A stretch of DNA of 53,637 bases from positions 1 through 53,637 of the forward strand of contig CAIUUR010000161.1 of assembly GCA_903902345.1 (NCBI GenBank), in the 5' to 3' direction. Each line of letters opens with the position of its first letter. Position 1 is the first letter of the stretch. The notes beneath the pieces are model-generated. The model was not told the origin of the DNA, made no database searches, and saw nothing but the letters and a program-made list of their open reading frames with translations. Source of the DNA: an uncultured Geobacteraceae bacterium. Its GTDB lineage: Bacteria; Desulfobacterota; Desulfuromonadia; Geobacterales; CAIOGM01. The position numbers and the translations under genes are program-made. This document shows positions 26,242 to 35,001 of the stretch, piece by piece.

Positions 26242-26736
26242 ATGATCATTCTCGGCATCGACCCCGGGTCGCGCATTACCGGCTATGGTCTCATCAGGAC
26301 GGAAGGTACGCGCCTTATTCACCTGGACAACGGCGGGATCCGCACTGACGCTGCGTCAGATTTCCCCGGTCGGTTGGGGCGGATTTTCGCCGGGATAACC
26401 GAAATCATCGAAAGGTACGCCCCGGAGGCCGTGGCGGTGGAGAACATCTTCTTCTCCAACAACGCGCAGAGCGCCCTGAAGCTGGGGCAGGCCAGGGGGG
26501 CTGCCGTGGTGGCCGCCGTCGTGCAGGGGATTCCGCTCTTCGAATACTCGGCCCTGCAGGTCAAGCAGGCGGTGGTGGGGCACGGGAAGGCTGCCAAGGA
26601 GCAGGTGCAGCATATGGTAAAGGTATTGCTCAATCTGGCGGAACCGGCTCAGGCCGACGCCTCCGATGCCCTGGCGGTGGCCATCTGCCATGCCAATTCC
26701 ATGGGGTTGGCGCGCAGGATAAAGGCGATGGGATAA
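26242..26736 (+). CDS. ruvC: Holliday junction resolvase RuvC
   Basis: RuvC cuts Holliday junctions after branch migration by RuvAB. The four acidic catalytic residues are present at expected positions: Asp7 (ILGIDPGS), Glu67 (AVENIFF), Asp139 and Asp142 ([14 protein letters not shown]). The length of 164 residues is normal. The ATG at 26242 has a GAGGAGGG site upstream. It is 18 bases after yebC and 4 bases before ruvA. Confidence 0.96.
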   Translation: MIILGIDPGSRITGYGLIRTEGTRLIHLDNGGIRTDAASDFPGRLGRIFAGITEIIERYAPEAVAVENIFFSNNAQSALKLGQARGAAVVAAVVQGIPLFEYSALQVKQAVVGHGKAAKEQVQHMVKVLLNLAEPAQADASDALAVAICHANSMGLARRIKAMG

Positions 26737-26740
26737 TGTC

Positions 26741-27343
26741 ATGATTGCACTTCTCAGCGGCATCATTGCCCACAAGTCTCCGGAACAGATCATCCTCGAC
26801 GTTAATGGCGTCGGGTATCGGGTCCAGATTCCTTTTTCCACCTACTACGACCTCCCCGATGAGGGGGGGAGGAGCACGCTTCAGATCCATACGTACGTGA
26901 AGGAAGACGCCATTCACCTCTATGGTTTTCGGACGGTGGCGGAAAAAAGTTTTTTTCAGCTTCTCATCAGCGTTTCCGGGGTTGGCCCCAAGTTGGCCAA
27001 CGGCATCCTCTCCAACAGTCCTGTGGAGGAGCTCCGGCGCGCCCTCATGACCGGCGACCTGGTCAGGTTGGCGGCGGTGCCGGGAATCGGGAAGAAGACC
27101 GCTGAACGACTCGTACTGGAACTTCGGGAGAAGGCCTTGAAGCTGGATCCGGGAGGGGAGCCGGCGGGAGCCGGCGAACTTCCCACGGCGCTGCCGGGGG
27201 TCACCGACGATGTGGCCTCGGCCCTCGTCAACCTGGGGTATAAGGAGGCCGTGGTGAAAAAGGCGCTGAGCGAACTCCCCACAACCCCCCAGGATACCGT
27301 GGAAACACTCCTCAAGCAGGTCCTCAAGCTGCTGATGAAATAA
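26741..27343 (+). CDS. ruvA: Holliday junction branch migration protein RuvA
   Basis: RuvA binds the four-way junction as a tetramer and loads RuvB. The 200-residue protein has the N-terminal OB domain, two helix-hairpin-helix motifs (LISVSGVGPKLANGIL and LAAVPGIGKKTAERLVL) and the C-terminal domain III (YKEAVVKKALSEL) that contacts RuvB. The usual ruvB is not next: the gene is followed by a convergent ABC permease, so ruvB must lie elsewhere. Confidence 0.95.
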   Translation: MIALLSGIIAHKSPEQIILDVNGVGYRVQIPFSTYYDLPDEGGRSTLQIHTYVKEDAIHLYGFRTVAEKSFFQLLISVSGVGPKLANGILSNSPVEELRRALMTGDLVRLAAVPGIGKKTAERLVLELREKALKLDPGGEPAGAGELPTALPGVTDDVASALVNLGYKEAVVKKALSELPTTPQDTVETLLKQVLKLLMK

Positions 27344-27358
27344 TCCCTCGTTTAATCC

Positions 27359-28501
27359 TCAATCAAGAGTTTTCCGGTAGAACTTCACTGCGATGGCCAT
27401 CATGATGAGCGTAAAGAGGAGGAGCGGCCAGATGTTGGGCCAGAGGAGCGGCAGGGTGCTTCCCTTGAGGAAGATCCCCCGGATGAGTCGGTTGAAGTAG
27501 GTGAGGGGAAGAAGGTTCCCCAGGATCTGCGCCCACCGGGGCATGCCGTGGAAGGGGAACATGAAGCCGGACAACAGCATGTTCGGGAGAAAGTAGAACA
27601 TGGTGAGCTGCATGGCCTGTAACTGGTTTTGCGCCAGGGAGGAGATGGTCATCCCCACCGTCAGGTTGGCTATGACAAAGAGGAACGCTGCCAGGTACAT
27701 GGTGACGACGCTCCCGGTAAAGGGGACGTTAAATATCAGGCGTGCGGCCAGGAAGATGATCGTGGACTGGATCATTCCGATGGCGATGTAGGGGACGAGC
27801 TTGCCGGTCATCACCTCCAGGGGGCGAACCGGCATGGCCAGCAGGTTTTCCATGGTTCCCCGTTCGCGTTCCCGGGTAATGGCCAGCCCCGTCATGAGGA
27901 CCATCATCAACGTGAGAATGACCCCCATGATGCCGGGTACGATGTTGTAGGAGCTTATCCCCTCCGGATTGTAGAGGCGGTGGACCAGTATCCGGAAGGG
28001 GGGCTCTCCCCCCGCCAGAGCCGCCAGGGGGCCGGTGAGATCTTTCACGGAGACGGAGTGGGAAAGCTGGGTAACGGAGGCCAGGGCCATTCCCGTTGCC
28101 GTGGGGTCGGTGGCATCGGCTTCCAGCAGCAGGGAGGGGTGCTCTCCCCGGAGCAGGCTTCGGGTGAAGCCGGCGGGGATGGTCAGGACGAAGAGGACCT
28201 CCCCCTGGGCCAGGGCCCTGCGGCCGGCCTCCTCGCTGGGGAGTTCGCCGACGATGCGAAAGTAGCCCGATCCCTTCATCGTGGAGATAATCGTGCGGGT
28301 AATGTCGCTACCATCGGCGCTGATGATCGCCATGGGCATCTGTTTCGGGTCGGTGTTGATGGCGAAGCCGAAGAGGGCCAACTGTGCCAGGGGGATGCCG
28401 ATGATCATGGCAAAGGTAAGGCGGTCGCGTCTCAGCTGCAGAAACTCCTTGAGGACCATGCCCCACCAGCGCGCCGGAGAAAATTCGTCGGAGAGCCTCA
28501 T
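27359..28501 (-). CDS. ABC-2 type exporter permease
   Basis: This is a 380-residue ABC-2 membrane protein with one N-terminal helix (FAMIIGIPLAQLALFGFAI), a large extracytoplasmic domain to about residue 170 and five C-terminal helices. The TRERERGTMENLLAMPVRPLE segment is typical of the YbhR/YhhJ exporter type. It pairs with the ATPase, which overlaps its start by ATGA-like 4 bases, and with the HlyD protein. Only one permease is present, so it probably acts as a homodimer. The cargo (drug, lipid or metabolite) is unknown. Confidence 0.87.
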   Translation of the reverse strand: MRLSDEFSPARWWGMVLKEFLQLRRDRLTFAMIIGIPLAQLALFGFAINTDPKQMPMAIISADGSDITRTIISTMKGSGYFRIVGELPSEEAGRRALAQGEVLFVLTIPAGFTRSLLRGEHPSLLLEADATDPTATGMALASVTQLSHSVSVKDLTGPLAALAGGEPPFRILVHRLYNPEGISSYNIVPGIMGVILTLMMVLMTGLAITRERERGTMENLLAMPVRPLEVMTGKLVPYIAIGMIQSTIIFLAARLIFNVPFTGSVVTMYLAAFLFVIANLTVGMTISSLAQNQLQAMQLTMFYFLPNMLLSGFMFPFHGMPRWAQILGNLLPLTYFNRLIRGIFLKGSTLPLLWPNIWPLLLFTLIMMAIAVKFYRKTLD

Positions 28502-29433
28502 GGCGCGTTCGTACCCGGAGTGTCGACGCGGTTCATCATGTAGATAAAGATATCTTCCAGGGAGGTCTCAAATCGCTCCATTCGGCAGCAGCTGTCCGCT
28601 GTTATGGCCCGGAGCGTACTTTCCAGCAGCAGTCCGTCCGTCCCGCTGGCGTGGAGCATGGCGCCGAAGAGGACGGTCTGCAACACCCCGGGGAGCCCCT
28701 GCAATTTCCGGGAAAGCCCGGTGAGATCGTTGCCCCGGAGGAGCCAGGTGGTCAACCCCTGGGCGTGGATGATCTCGGCGGCGCTTCCCTGGGCAAGGAG
28801 TTTCCCCGAGGCGATGTACGCCAGCTTGTGGCACCGTTCCGCTTCGTCCATGTAGTGGGTGCTTACCAGCACGGAGATCCCCCTGGCCGAGAGGCTATGC
28901 AGCTCTTCCCAGAAGTCTCGCCGTGCCGCAGGATCGACGCCGGCCGTCGGCTCGTCCAGGAGCAACAGCTCCGGGTCGTGCAGCAGGGAGGCTGCCAGGG
29001 CCAGGCGCTGTTTCCACCCGCCGGAGAGTGCACCGGTCAGTTGGCGGCTCCGATTCGTCAGTCCCAACCCCTCCAAGGCACGGTCAACCACCTCCCGGCG
29101 GCGGGGGATGCCGTACATCCGTGCGGCGAAATCCAGGTTTTCCCGCACCGTCAGGTCATCCCAGTAGGAGAACTTCTGAGTCATGTACCCCACCCGGCGC
29201 TTGATGCCGGCGCTCTCCCGGAGGATATCGTACCCCAGGCAGGCGCCGGATCCCGTGTCAGGGAGGAGGAGGCCGCAGAGCATCCTGATGGTGGTCGTCT
29301 TGCCGCTGCCGTTGGGGCCGAGAAATCCGAAAATTTCCCCCCGCCTGACCTGCAGGGAAAGATCCCTGACGGCATGCCGGTCGCCAAAATGCTTGTTCAG
29401 TCCGCTGACCTGGATGGCAAGGTCGGCGTTCAT
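28498..29433 (-). CDS. ABC transporter ATPase (exporter)
   Basis: The 311-residue ATPase has Walker A GPNGSGKTTT, the Q-loop in YMTQKFSYWDD, the signature LSGGWKQRL, Walker B LLLLDEPTAGVDP and the switch His in VLVSTHYMDEAE. The signature has W in place of the usual Q after SGG, seen in this exporter group. A C-terminal domain of about 90 residues follows. It overlaps both neighbours by about four bases, so HlyD-ATPase-permease are one translationally coupled operon. Confidence 0.9.
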   Translation of the reverse strand: MNADLAIQVSGLNKHFGDRHAVRDLSLQVRRGEIFGFLGPNGSGKTTTIRMLCGLLLPDTGSGACLGYDILRESAGIKRRVGYMTQKFSYWDDLTVRENLDFAARMYGIPRRREVVDRALEGLGLTNRSRQLTGALSGGWKQRLALAASLLHDPELLLLDEPTAGVDPAARRDFWEELHSLSARGISVLVSTHYMDEAERCHKLAYIASGKLLAQGSAAEIIHAQGLTTWLLRGNDLTGLSRKLQGLPGVLQTVLFGAMLHASGTDGLLLESTLRAITADSCCRMERFETSLEDIFIYMMNRVDTPGTNAP

Positions 29434-30407
29434 GGCATCCTCACGGAAACCGGTTGTCCGGGATGGAGTTGGGGCGCGGCGGTGGTGGGGCGAGCCTCCA
29501 GAAGGAATACCAGCTTGGCCCTGGTCTCGTTACTGTAGATGACGGGGGGGGTATACTCGGCTTCGGTGGAGATATAGGTGATCCTGGCCGGGATCTCGGC
29601 CGGGGAACCGTCGCAGCTGAGGACCACCACCTTTCCCGGGGAGAGTCTCCCCAGGAGCGGTTGGGGGACGAAAAATCGAACCTTCACGTTTTCCGGAGGG
29701 AGCAGGCGAACCACCGGCGCACCCGCAGGAACCCACTCCCCTTCCTTGTAGAGGGTGTCAAAGACCAGCGCGGCGGCGGGTGCGGCGACCCCTTTCTCCC
29801 CCAGCTTCCAGACGGCCTGGTCGAGGGTTGCCCGGGCGGCGGCGGTGGTGGCCGTCTGTTCCCTGATCTGTTCGTCCCGGGCAGCCAGGCGGGCCACCGT
29901 CAACTGCCCCTCCAGCTCGCGTACCCGTGCGGTGTCCTCTTCCGCCAGGGCACGGATGTCGTCCAGTTCTCCACGGGAAACGATCCCTGCGTCGAAGAGC
30001 GTACTCTCCCGTGCCAGGTTTTGGGCCGCCACTTTCTCCCTTGCCAGTGCCTGGGCCAGCTGAGCCCGGATCACTTCCAGTTCCTGATCCCGTTTCCCGC
30101 TGCGCAGATCCCTGAGCCGGGCCTGGGCGGCGGACCACTGCCGGTCGGTCTGACGGAGGAGGAGGGCTTCGTTCCTGGATTCCAGGGTGAACAGGGGGGC
30201 GCCGGCGGGTACCCGTTCCCCCTTGGTTACCAGGAGGCGCTCCAGGCGTCCTCCCTCGGAAGACGCCATGGAGACGAACTCCCCCTCCACATACCCCTGA
30301 AGTGTGGGTGAACTACTACCCTGGCAGCCGGACAGGATCAGCAGGGTGGCGGCGACGGCCACGAGCCGCAGGGAGGCGTCCCACGGTTTGACGGTGAAGT
30401 GCGACAT
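29430..30407 (-). CDS. HlyD-family membrane fusion lipoprotein
   Basis: The 325-residue protein has a lipobox LILSGC with Cys28, so it is probably a lipoprotein of the inner membrane facing the periplasm. It contains a barrel-sandwich lipoyl half (GYVEGEFVSMASSEGGRLE), a long coiled-coil hairpin at about 75-185 (EEDTARVRELEGQL) and a beta-barrel end. It resembles YbhG, the adaptor for the YbhF-YbhSR exporter, and would link the exporter to an outer-membrane channel. No TolC gene is adjacent; the nearest in this window is at 37048. Confidence 0.87.
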   Translation of the reverse strand: MSHFTVKPWDASLRLVAVAATLLILSGCQGSSSPTLQGYVEGEFVSMASSEGGRLERLLVTKGERVPAGAPLFTLESRNEALLLRQTDRQWSAAQARLRDLRSGKRDQELEVIRAQLAQALAREKVAAQNLARESTLFDAGIVSRGELDDIRALAEEDTARVRELEGQLTVARLAARDEQIREQTATTAAARATLDQAVWKLGEKGVAAPAAALVFDTLYKEGEWVPAGAPVVRLLPPENVKVRFFVPQPLLGRLSPGKVVVLSCDGSPAEIPARITYISTEAEYTPPVIYSNETRAKLVFLLEARPTTAAPQLHPGQPVSVRMP

Positions 30408-30417
30408 GACCCCTTTC

Positions 30418-30873
30418 CTACCCTTTCACGATATATACCGAGCAGGGGGAATGCTGGACGACCTTGTGGGAGACGCTTCCCACCAGTTTTCGTTTGAGGA
30501 ACCCCTTGCCGGAACTGCCGATGACAATGACATCGATATCCTCTTTTTTGGCGCAGGAGATCAGCTCATCCGCCGGATCGCCGTAGGCGATGCGGATCTC
30601 CAGAGGGATCTCCATTTCCCGGGCGTCCTTTTCCACGATGAGGAAGACCCTTTGGCGGAGCTCTTCCCACTCCTTGGTCTGGGTGACCGGTCCCTTGGGG
30701 ATGAAATCGGCGAAGGTGGGGTTGGGGGTATTGGGAAGGACCAGCATGGCGTAGACGGTGCTCTTGAACTTGCTGGGATTACCCGCCGCAAGTCTGACCG
30801 CCTCCTGGGCCGCCTTGTCCGACTGGGGAGATCCGTCAATGGCCACGAGGATCTTCTTGGCGAGATTCAGCAT
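30418..30873 (-). CDS. Universal stress protein (UspA family)
   Basis: This 151-residue protein begins KKILVAIDGSPQSDKAAQEA and carries the ATP-binding G-x2-G-x9-G-S motif as GSSGKGFLKRKLVGS near its C-terminus, followed by CSVYIVK. It is therefore an ATP-binding UspA member. It lies ten bases upstream of the HlyD gene on the same strand, so it may be cotranscribed with the exporter. The start has AAAGGAG, and the leader contains a perfect 9-bp hairpin. Confidence 0.9.
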   Translation of the reverse strand: MLNLAKKILVAIDGSPQSDKAAQEAVRLAAGNPSKFKSTVYAMLVLPNTPNPTFADFIPKGPVTQTKEWEELRQRVFLIVEKDAREMEIPLEIRIAYGDPADELISCAKKEDIDVIVIGSSGKGFLKRKLVGSVSHKVVQHSPCSVYIVKG

Positions 30874-30902
30874 ATCGTCTCCTTTGTCCGGGGATGATGC
30901 CG

Positions 30903-30925
30903 CTCCGGAGGAAAAACCTCCGGAG
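30903..30925 (-). promoter_or_regulatory. Perfect hairpin in the uspA leader
   Basis: CTCCGGAGG (30903-30911) pairs with CCTCCGGAG (30917-30925) around five A (five U on the minus strand). It sits about 30 bases upstream of uspA. It could be a protein operator or an RNA structure controlling uspA, and the sequence alone does not decide. Confidence 0.4.
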
Positions 30926-30938
30926 TCGCTTTTCTGAC

Positions 30939-30967
30939 TTGACTTTCGTAAAACATAATTCTATATT
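30939..30967 (+). promoter_or_regulatory. Candidate sigma-70 promoter for the IclR-type gene
   Basis: TTGACT (30939-30944) and TATATT (30962-30967) are separated by exactly 17 bp, giving a 5' leader of about 135 bases before the ATG at 31109. Confidence 0.5.
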
Positions 30968-31108
30968 TCTCGTGAGCAACAATACCATGTATGATCGGCA
31001 GTTGGGGAGAAGTTTTTTCTTTCGTTGTTGCAAAAATGAAGACAATATTTAATAAATAAAACAGTTGGAAAAGCGTTTTATCTACGAAGAGGGAAGCAGG
31101 TACCGAAA

Positions 31109-31891
31109 ATGGCACGAAAAGAAAAGACCGAATATATTATCCAGGCGGTTTCCCATGCTCTGGACCTGCTGGAACAGTTCCATGACGAAGTGGACGAACT
31201 GGGAGTTACGGAGCTTTCCAAACGGCTGAAGCTCCATAAAAACAACGTATTTCGGCTCCTGGCGACGCTGGAGTCCCGCGGGTACATCGAGCAGAACCGG
31301 GTGACGGAGAACTACCGCCTGGGACTCAAGACCCTGGAACTGGGGCAGACCTTCATCCGGCAGATGGGGCTGCTGCGTCAGTCCCGGCCGGTGTTGGAAG
31401 AGCTGGTCCGGCAGTGTAACGAGACCTCCTACGTGGCGATCCTGAAGGATTTTCATATCATCTACCTGGATGTGGTGGAGACCGACCTGACCGTCCGGGT
31501 GGTCCCGCGGGTCGGTTCGCGGCTCCCGGCCTACTGCACAGCGGCGGGGAAGGTGCAGATCGCCTACATGACCGACGAGGAACTGGAACAGTACCTTCCC
31601 ACCAAGGAGCTCAAGCGATACACCCCCTCCACCGTCACCGACCGGGACCTGCTGAAGTCGCAGCTCAAAGTCATCGCGGAGCAGGGGTACGCCATCGACA
31701 ACGAGGAGTTGGATCTGGGGGTCCGCTGCGCCGGGGCGCCTATCCGGGATTACACCCGTCGGATCATTGGCGCAGTGAGCCTCTCCGGCCCCTCCATGCG
31801 GTTCAGCGACGAGCGGCTGGAGCAGGAACTGATCCCGTTGGTGAAGCGGGCCGCGGAAGAGATCTCCGGCAAGCTGGGATATCACAAGTAA
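31109..31891 (+). CDS. IclR-family transcriptional regulator
   Basis: This is a 260-residue IclR regulator. The N-terminal winged helix-turn-helix is at about 10-70 (LSKRLKLHKNNVFRLLATLES) and the effector domain contains CTAAGKVQIAYM and YAIDNEELDLGVRC, both typical. It differs from the acetate-linked IclR at 24306 and stands alone, divergent from uspA, so its targets cannot be inferred from adjacency; aromatic or carboxylic-acid catabolic genes are common for the family. It ends just before a 60-bp inverted repeat. Confidence 0.87.
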   Translation: MARKEKTEYIIQAVSHALDLLEQFHDEVDELGVTELSKRLKLHKNNVFRLLATLESRGYIEQNRVTENYRLGLKTLELGQTFIRQMGLLRQSRPVLEELVRQCNETSYVAILKDFHIIYLDVVETDLTVRVVPRVGSRLPAYCTAAGKVQIAYMTDEELEQYLPTKELKRYTPSTVTDRDLLKSQLKVIAEQGYAIDNEELDLGVRCAGAPIRDYTRRIIGAVSLSGPSMRFSDERLEQELIPLVKRAAEEISGKLGYHK

Positions 31892-31911
31892 CGAAAAAAG
31901 GTAACGATCCA

Positions 31912-31971
31912 AACCATGGAACGCGGATCTTGCGGATACGTGCGGATACGCGTTAGCCGCGTTCCATGGTT
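31912..31971. repeat. 60-bp inverted repeat with inner GCGGATACG units
   Basis: AACCATGGAACGCGG (31912-31926) is a perfect 15-bp inverted repeat of CCGCGTTCCATGGTT (31957-31971). The 30-nt loop holds tandem TGCGGATACG units. The same words appear in the remnant at 6111-6165. It fills the gap between two convergent genes and could act as a transcription stop or as an anchor for a mobile mini-element. Confidence 0.75.
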
Positions 31972-31972
31972 G

Positions 31973-33289
31973 TTATGCTTCATTCCCCTGTAGTTCGTTC
32001 CGATACCATCGCTCATACTCCGCCACCAGCTCTCGCACCTGCTTCTTCAGCGGTGGCGTAAGCGGTCCCACCGCCACCAGGTTGAGATTGCCGGGGGCGA
32101 AAAGGATGCGGGCCACTTCCCGGAGGTTCTCACTTCCCACCGCCAAAACCTCCCGCTGCTCTTCTTCGGGGGGCCATACCACCCCCACCACCTCGCCCCA
32201 ACCGAACCTCACCTGCATATCGTAACAGGAATCAAAGCCGAATTCCAGCTCGTAGAGATACCAGCTCCTCACTCGCGCCAGTTCGTCAGGGGGGACGAGC
32301 TCCGTCACGATCCTTCGGAGTTCGTTCAGGGTTGCAGCCACCGCTGCCACCAGGTTATCCGGCGCCGTGGAGAAATCCAGGGAAAAACTCCCGGTCTCGG
32401 TGTATGCGGCGATGACGGCGTCCACCGAGTAGACTACCCCCATCTCCTCCCGGAGTTTCAGGTGGAGGCGTGAACTCCCCCCCCCGGAGAGAAGCCGCCT
32501 CAGGAGGCGGACCGCCATGAGACGACCATCACTGATGGGGAATCCTCGAAAGGCGAGCTGCAGATCCACCTGGCTGTCTTCATCCTGAACGAAGAGGGTC
32601 CGGGGGATGCTCTGGACACCTGCGAACGGGACAGCGGGGGGCGAGGTCCCCTCCTCCCAACTCCCGAACGCCTCTTCCGCTGCCCGGAGCAGCCCGGAAT
32701 GATCGACCCTGCCCACTGCCACCAGCACCGCGTTGTTCGGGCGATAATAGCGCCCCAGATGCTCCCGGAGCTCTTCCCGGGTAAAGGAGCTGATACTCGC
32801 CAGAGTTCCCACGGTGGGCATCCCCAGCGGGTGTTCCGGCCAGAGGAGCCGGGAGGTGACCGTGTCGATGTCCACCTCCTCCCCCTTTTCATTCAGGTCG
32901 TCCAGTGCCTCCTCGATGACGATACGTTGTTCGGTCTCCATATCGGTGAGGAGCGGGGTGCGGAGCATGGAGGCGAAGAGCGCTACCCCTTGCGCCACGT
33001 GGTCCGGATGAATCCGGGAATAGACACAGGTTGTCTCCGCGTCGGTGGCGGCATTGACGGCGCCGCCGATGGCCTCGAAGGCGGTTTCCAACTCCAGTCC
33101 GGTGGGATATCCCTGGGAGCCTCGAAAGAGCATATGCTCCAGGAAGTGGGAAAGCCCCTCTTTTGCCGGAGGATCATCTCGCCCTCCGACCTTTATATAG
33201 AGAGCCACCTCCGCGGTATGAAGATGCGGCATGGCCACGGTAACGACTCGCAACCCGTTACCCAGGAGCGTTTTGTCCCACTGTATCAT
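31973..33289 (-). CDS. M16-family zinc metallopeptidase
   Basis: The inverted zinc motif HxxEH is present as SHFLEHMLF (His48, Glu51, His52 from the start at 33289), with the further ligand Glu in the IVIEEALDDL block. The start at 33289 (MIQWDKTLLGNG) has AAGAGGGA upstream, giving 438 residues, typical for single-chain M16B peptidases. Both M16 halves (active and inactive) are visible. The family degrades peptides or processes proteins; the target here is unknown. There is no signal peptide. Confidence 0.9.
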   Translation of the reverse strand: MIQWDKTLLGNGLRVVTVAMPHLHTAEVALYIKVGGRDDPPAKEGLSHFLEHMLFRGSQGYPTGLELETAFEAIGGAVNAATDAETTCVYSRIHPDHVAQGVALFASMLRTPLLTDMETEQRIVIEEALDDLNEKGEEVDIDTVTSRLLWPEHPLGMPTVGTLASISSFTREELREHLGRYYRPNNAVLVAVGRVDHSGLLRAAEEAFGSWEEGTSPPAVPFAGVQSIPRTLFVQDEDSQVDLQLAFRGFPISDGRLMAVRLLRRLLSGGGSSRLHLKLREEMGVVYSVDAVIAAYTETGSFSLDFSTAPDNLVAAVAATLNELRRIVTELVPPDELARVRSWYLYELEFGFDSCYDMQVRFGWGEVVGVVWPPEEEQREVLAVGSENLREVARILFAPGNLNLVAVGPLTPPLKKQVRELVAEYERWYRNELQGNEA

Positions 33290-33483
33290 AGTAGTCCCTC
33301 TTTCCCGCCGGTCACAGCCTGTCGGCGGATCTGATGACACCCTAGACGAAAGCGGGGCGGATGTCAAAGGTTCCCCCGGCGTAGCCGTGGCGGCAGCGGG
33401 GTAATGTATGGTGGTGTGGTTTTTATGTTGATTTTCCCCGATCTCTTGGCTATGTTCTTCCTTTACCGGACAAGGAGCAGATC

Positions 33484-34308
33484 ATGACCATGATGCACGC
33501 GGCACTCCTGGGAATCATCCAGGGGCTTACCGAGGTTCTTCCCATCAGCAGTTCCGCCCATCTGATCCTCATTCCCCGGTTCCTGGGATGGCCCGAGTCG
33601 GGGCTCACCTTTGACGTCGCCCTGCATCTGGGAACATTCATGGCTCTGGCGATCTATTTCCGGCGGGACATCGTCGATCTGGCGGCCAATTTTTCCAGCG
33701 GACTTAAACAGGGGCGGTTCCGGACTCCTGCTGCTCGCCTCCCCCTCTATCTCATTGCCGGGACGATTCCCGCCGCCATCTTCGGCAAGACACTGGAGAA
33801 GCCCATCGAGGAGCTCTTCAGGCATAGCCCCCTCCTCATCGCCGGCTTTCTCATCGGTTTCGGTCTCCTCCTTGGTTTTGCCGACACGGTGGGTCAGAAA
33901 AGATGGAAACTCGACCGGATCACACTCAAGTCGGCCCTCATCATCGGCATCGCCCAGTGCCTGGCGCTCTGTCCCGGCGTCTCCCGTTCCGGGATTACCA
34001 TCACCGCGGCGCTTCTCCTGGGGTTCAACCGGGAGAGCGCGGCTCGCTTTTCCTTCCTTCTTTCTTTACCCATCGTGGCCGGCGCCGCCCTCCTCAAGGT
34101 GGGGCATCTGATGAGAAGCGGCATCCCGGTGGGGGAGGGGGGAATCCTCCTGGTGGGGATCGTCACCTCAGCTTTCTTCGGTTACTTCAGCGTCGCCTTC
34201 CTCCTTAAACTGGTTCAGCGCCGTTCTCTTTACCCCTTTGTCTGGTACCGTGTCGTCGCGGGGATCGGCTTTATTGCCTCGATTCTGCTTGTGCGCCAAG
34301 GAGGATGA
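33484..34308 (+). CDS. uppP: Undecaprenyl-diphosphatase UppP (BacA family)
   Basis: UppP is an integral membrane enzyme that recycles the lipid carrier for peptidoglycan and other glycans by cleaving undecaprenyl diphosphate. The signatures QGLTEVLPISSSAHLILIP and CPGVSRSGITITAALLLG, with the catalytic Glu and Ser residues, are intact. The length is 274 residues with about seven or eight membrane helices. Its stop overlaps the radC start (ATGA). Confidence 0.94.
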   Translation: MTMMHAALLGIIQGLTEVLPISSSAHLILIPRFLGWPESGLTFDVALHLGTFMALAIYFRRDIVDLAANFSSGLKQGRFRTPAARLPLYLIAGTIPAAIFGKTLEKPIEELFRHSPLLIAGFLIGFGLLLGFADTVGQKRWKLDRITLKSALIIGIAQCLALCPGVSRSGITITAALLLGFNRESAARFSFLLSLPIVAGAALLKVGHLMRSGIPVGEGGILLVGIVTSAFFGYFSVAFLLKLVQRRSLYPFVWYRVVAGIGFIASILLVRQGG

Positions 34309-35000
34309 GGATGACCGGAGGGATCAAGGAGTGGCCCGTGGCGGAACGTCCCCGGGAAAAACTGCTGAAGTTCGGCGTGGAAAAACTCTCCGAGGCGGAA
34401 CTCCTGGCCATTATCCTTCGGACGGGAGATTTTTCCAGCCACCGCACGGCCCTGGATATGGGGCGGTTGCTCATGGTCCGGTTCGGCACTCTTCGGGGGA
34501 TGGTTCGGGCCTCCGTGGCGGAGATTTGCGAGGTTTCGGGAATCGGTCCCGCCAAGGCTGCTTCCCTCAAGGCGGCCTTTCAACTTGCCACGAAGCTGAG
34601 TCAGGAAACTCTCAGGATCGGCGCCGACCGCTATACCGACCCATCCCAGGTCTTTGAATACTATCGCTTCCGCTACCGGGAGGAGCGTAAGGAGTATTTT
34701 ATCGCCATGCTCCTGGACGGGAAGAACCGTATCCTCAGGGAGGTGCAAATCTCCGAGGGATCCCTCAACCAGAGCATCGTACACCCTCGCGAACTCTTCA
34801 TGCCGGCGGTGCGGGAATCCGCTGCCGCCGTCATTCTCGTCCACAACCACCCCACCGGCGATCCCACTCCCAGTCGTGAGGATCTGGCCATCACCCGGAG
34901 GCTACGGGAGGCCGGCGATATCATGGGGATCAAGATCCTCGACCATATCATCATCGGTGATGAGCAGTTTACCAGTTTCGTCAGTCAGGGGCTACTGTAG
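34305..35000 (+). CDS. radC: RadC-family JAB/MPN metallo-domain protein
   Basis: The 231-residue protein has the N-terminal helix-hairpin-helix (GIGPAKAASLKAAF) and the C-terminal JAMM motif, with the zinc ligands in LVHNHPTGDPTPSRED and a glutamate upstream in the HPRELF region. Despite its name the role in DNA repair is doubtful. It starts at 34305 in an ATGA overlap with uppP; a second ATG at 34311 is an alternative. It ends two bases before mlaE. Confidence 0.9.
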   Translation: MRMTGGIKEWPVAERPREKLLKFGVEKLSEAELLAIILRTGDFSSHRTALDMGRLLMVRFGTLRGMVRASVAEICEVSGIGPAKAASLKAAFQLATKLSQETLRIGADRYTDPSQVFEYYRFRYREERKEYFIAMLLDGKNRILREVQISEGSLNQSIVHPRELFMPAVRESAAAVILVHNHPTGDPTPSREDLAITRRLREAGDIMGIKILDHIIIGDEQFTSFVSQGLL

Positions 35001-35001
35001 C

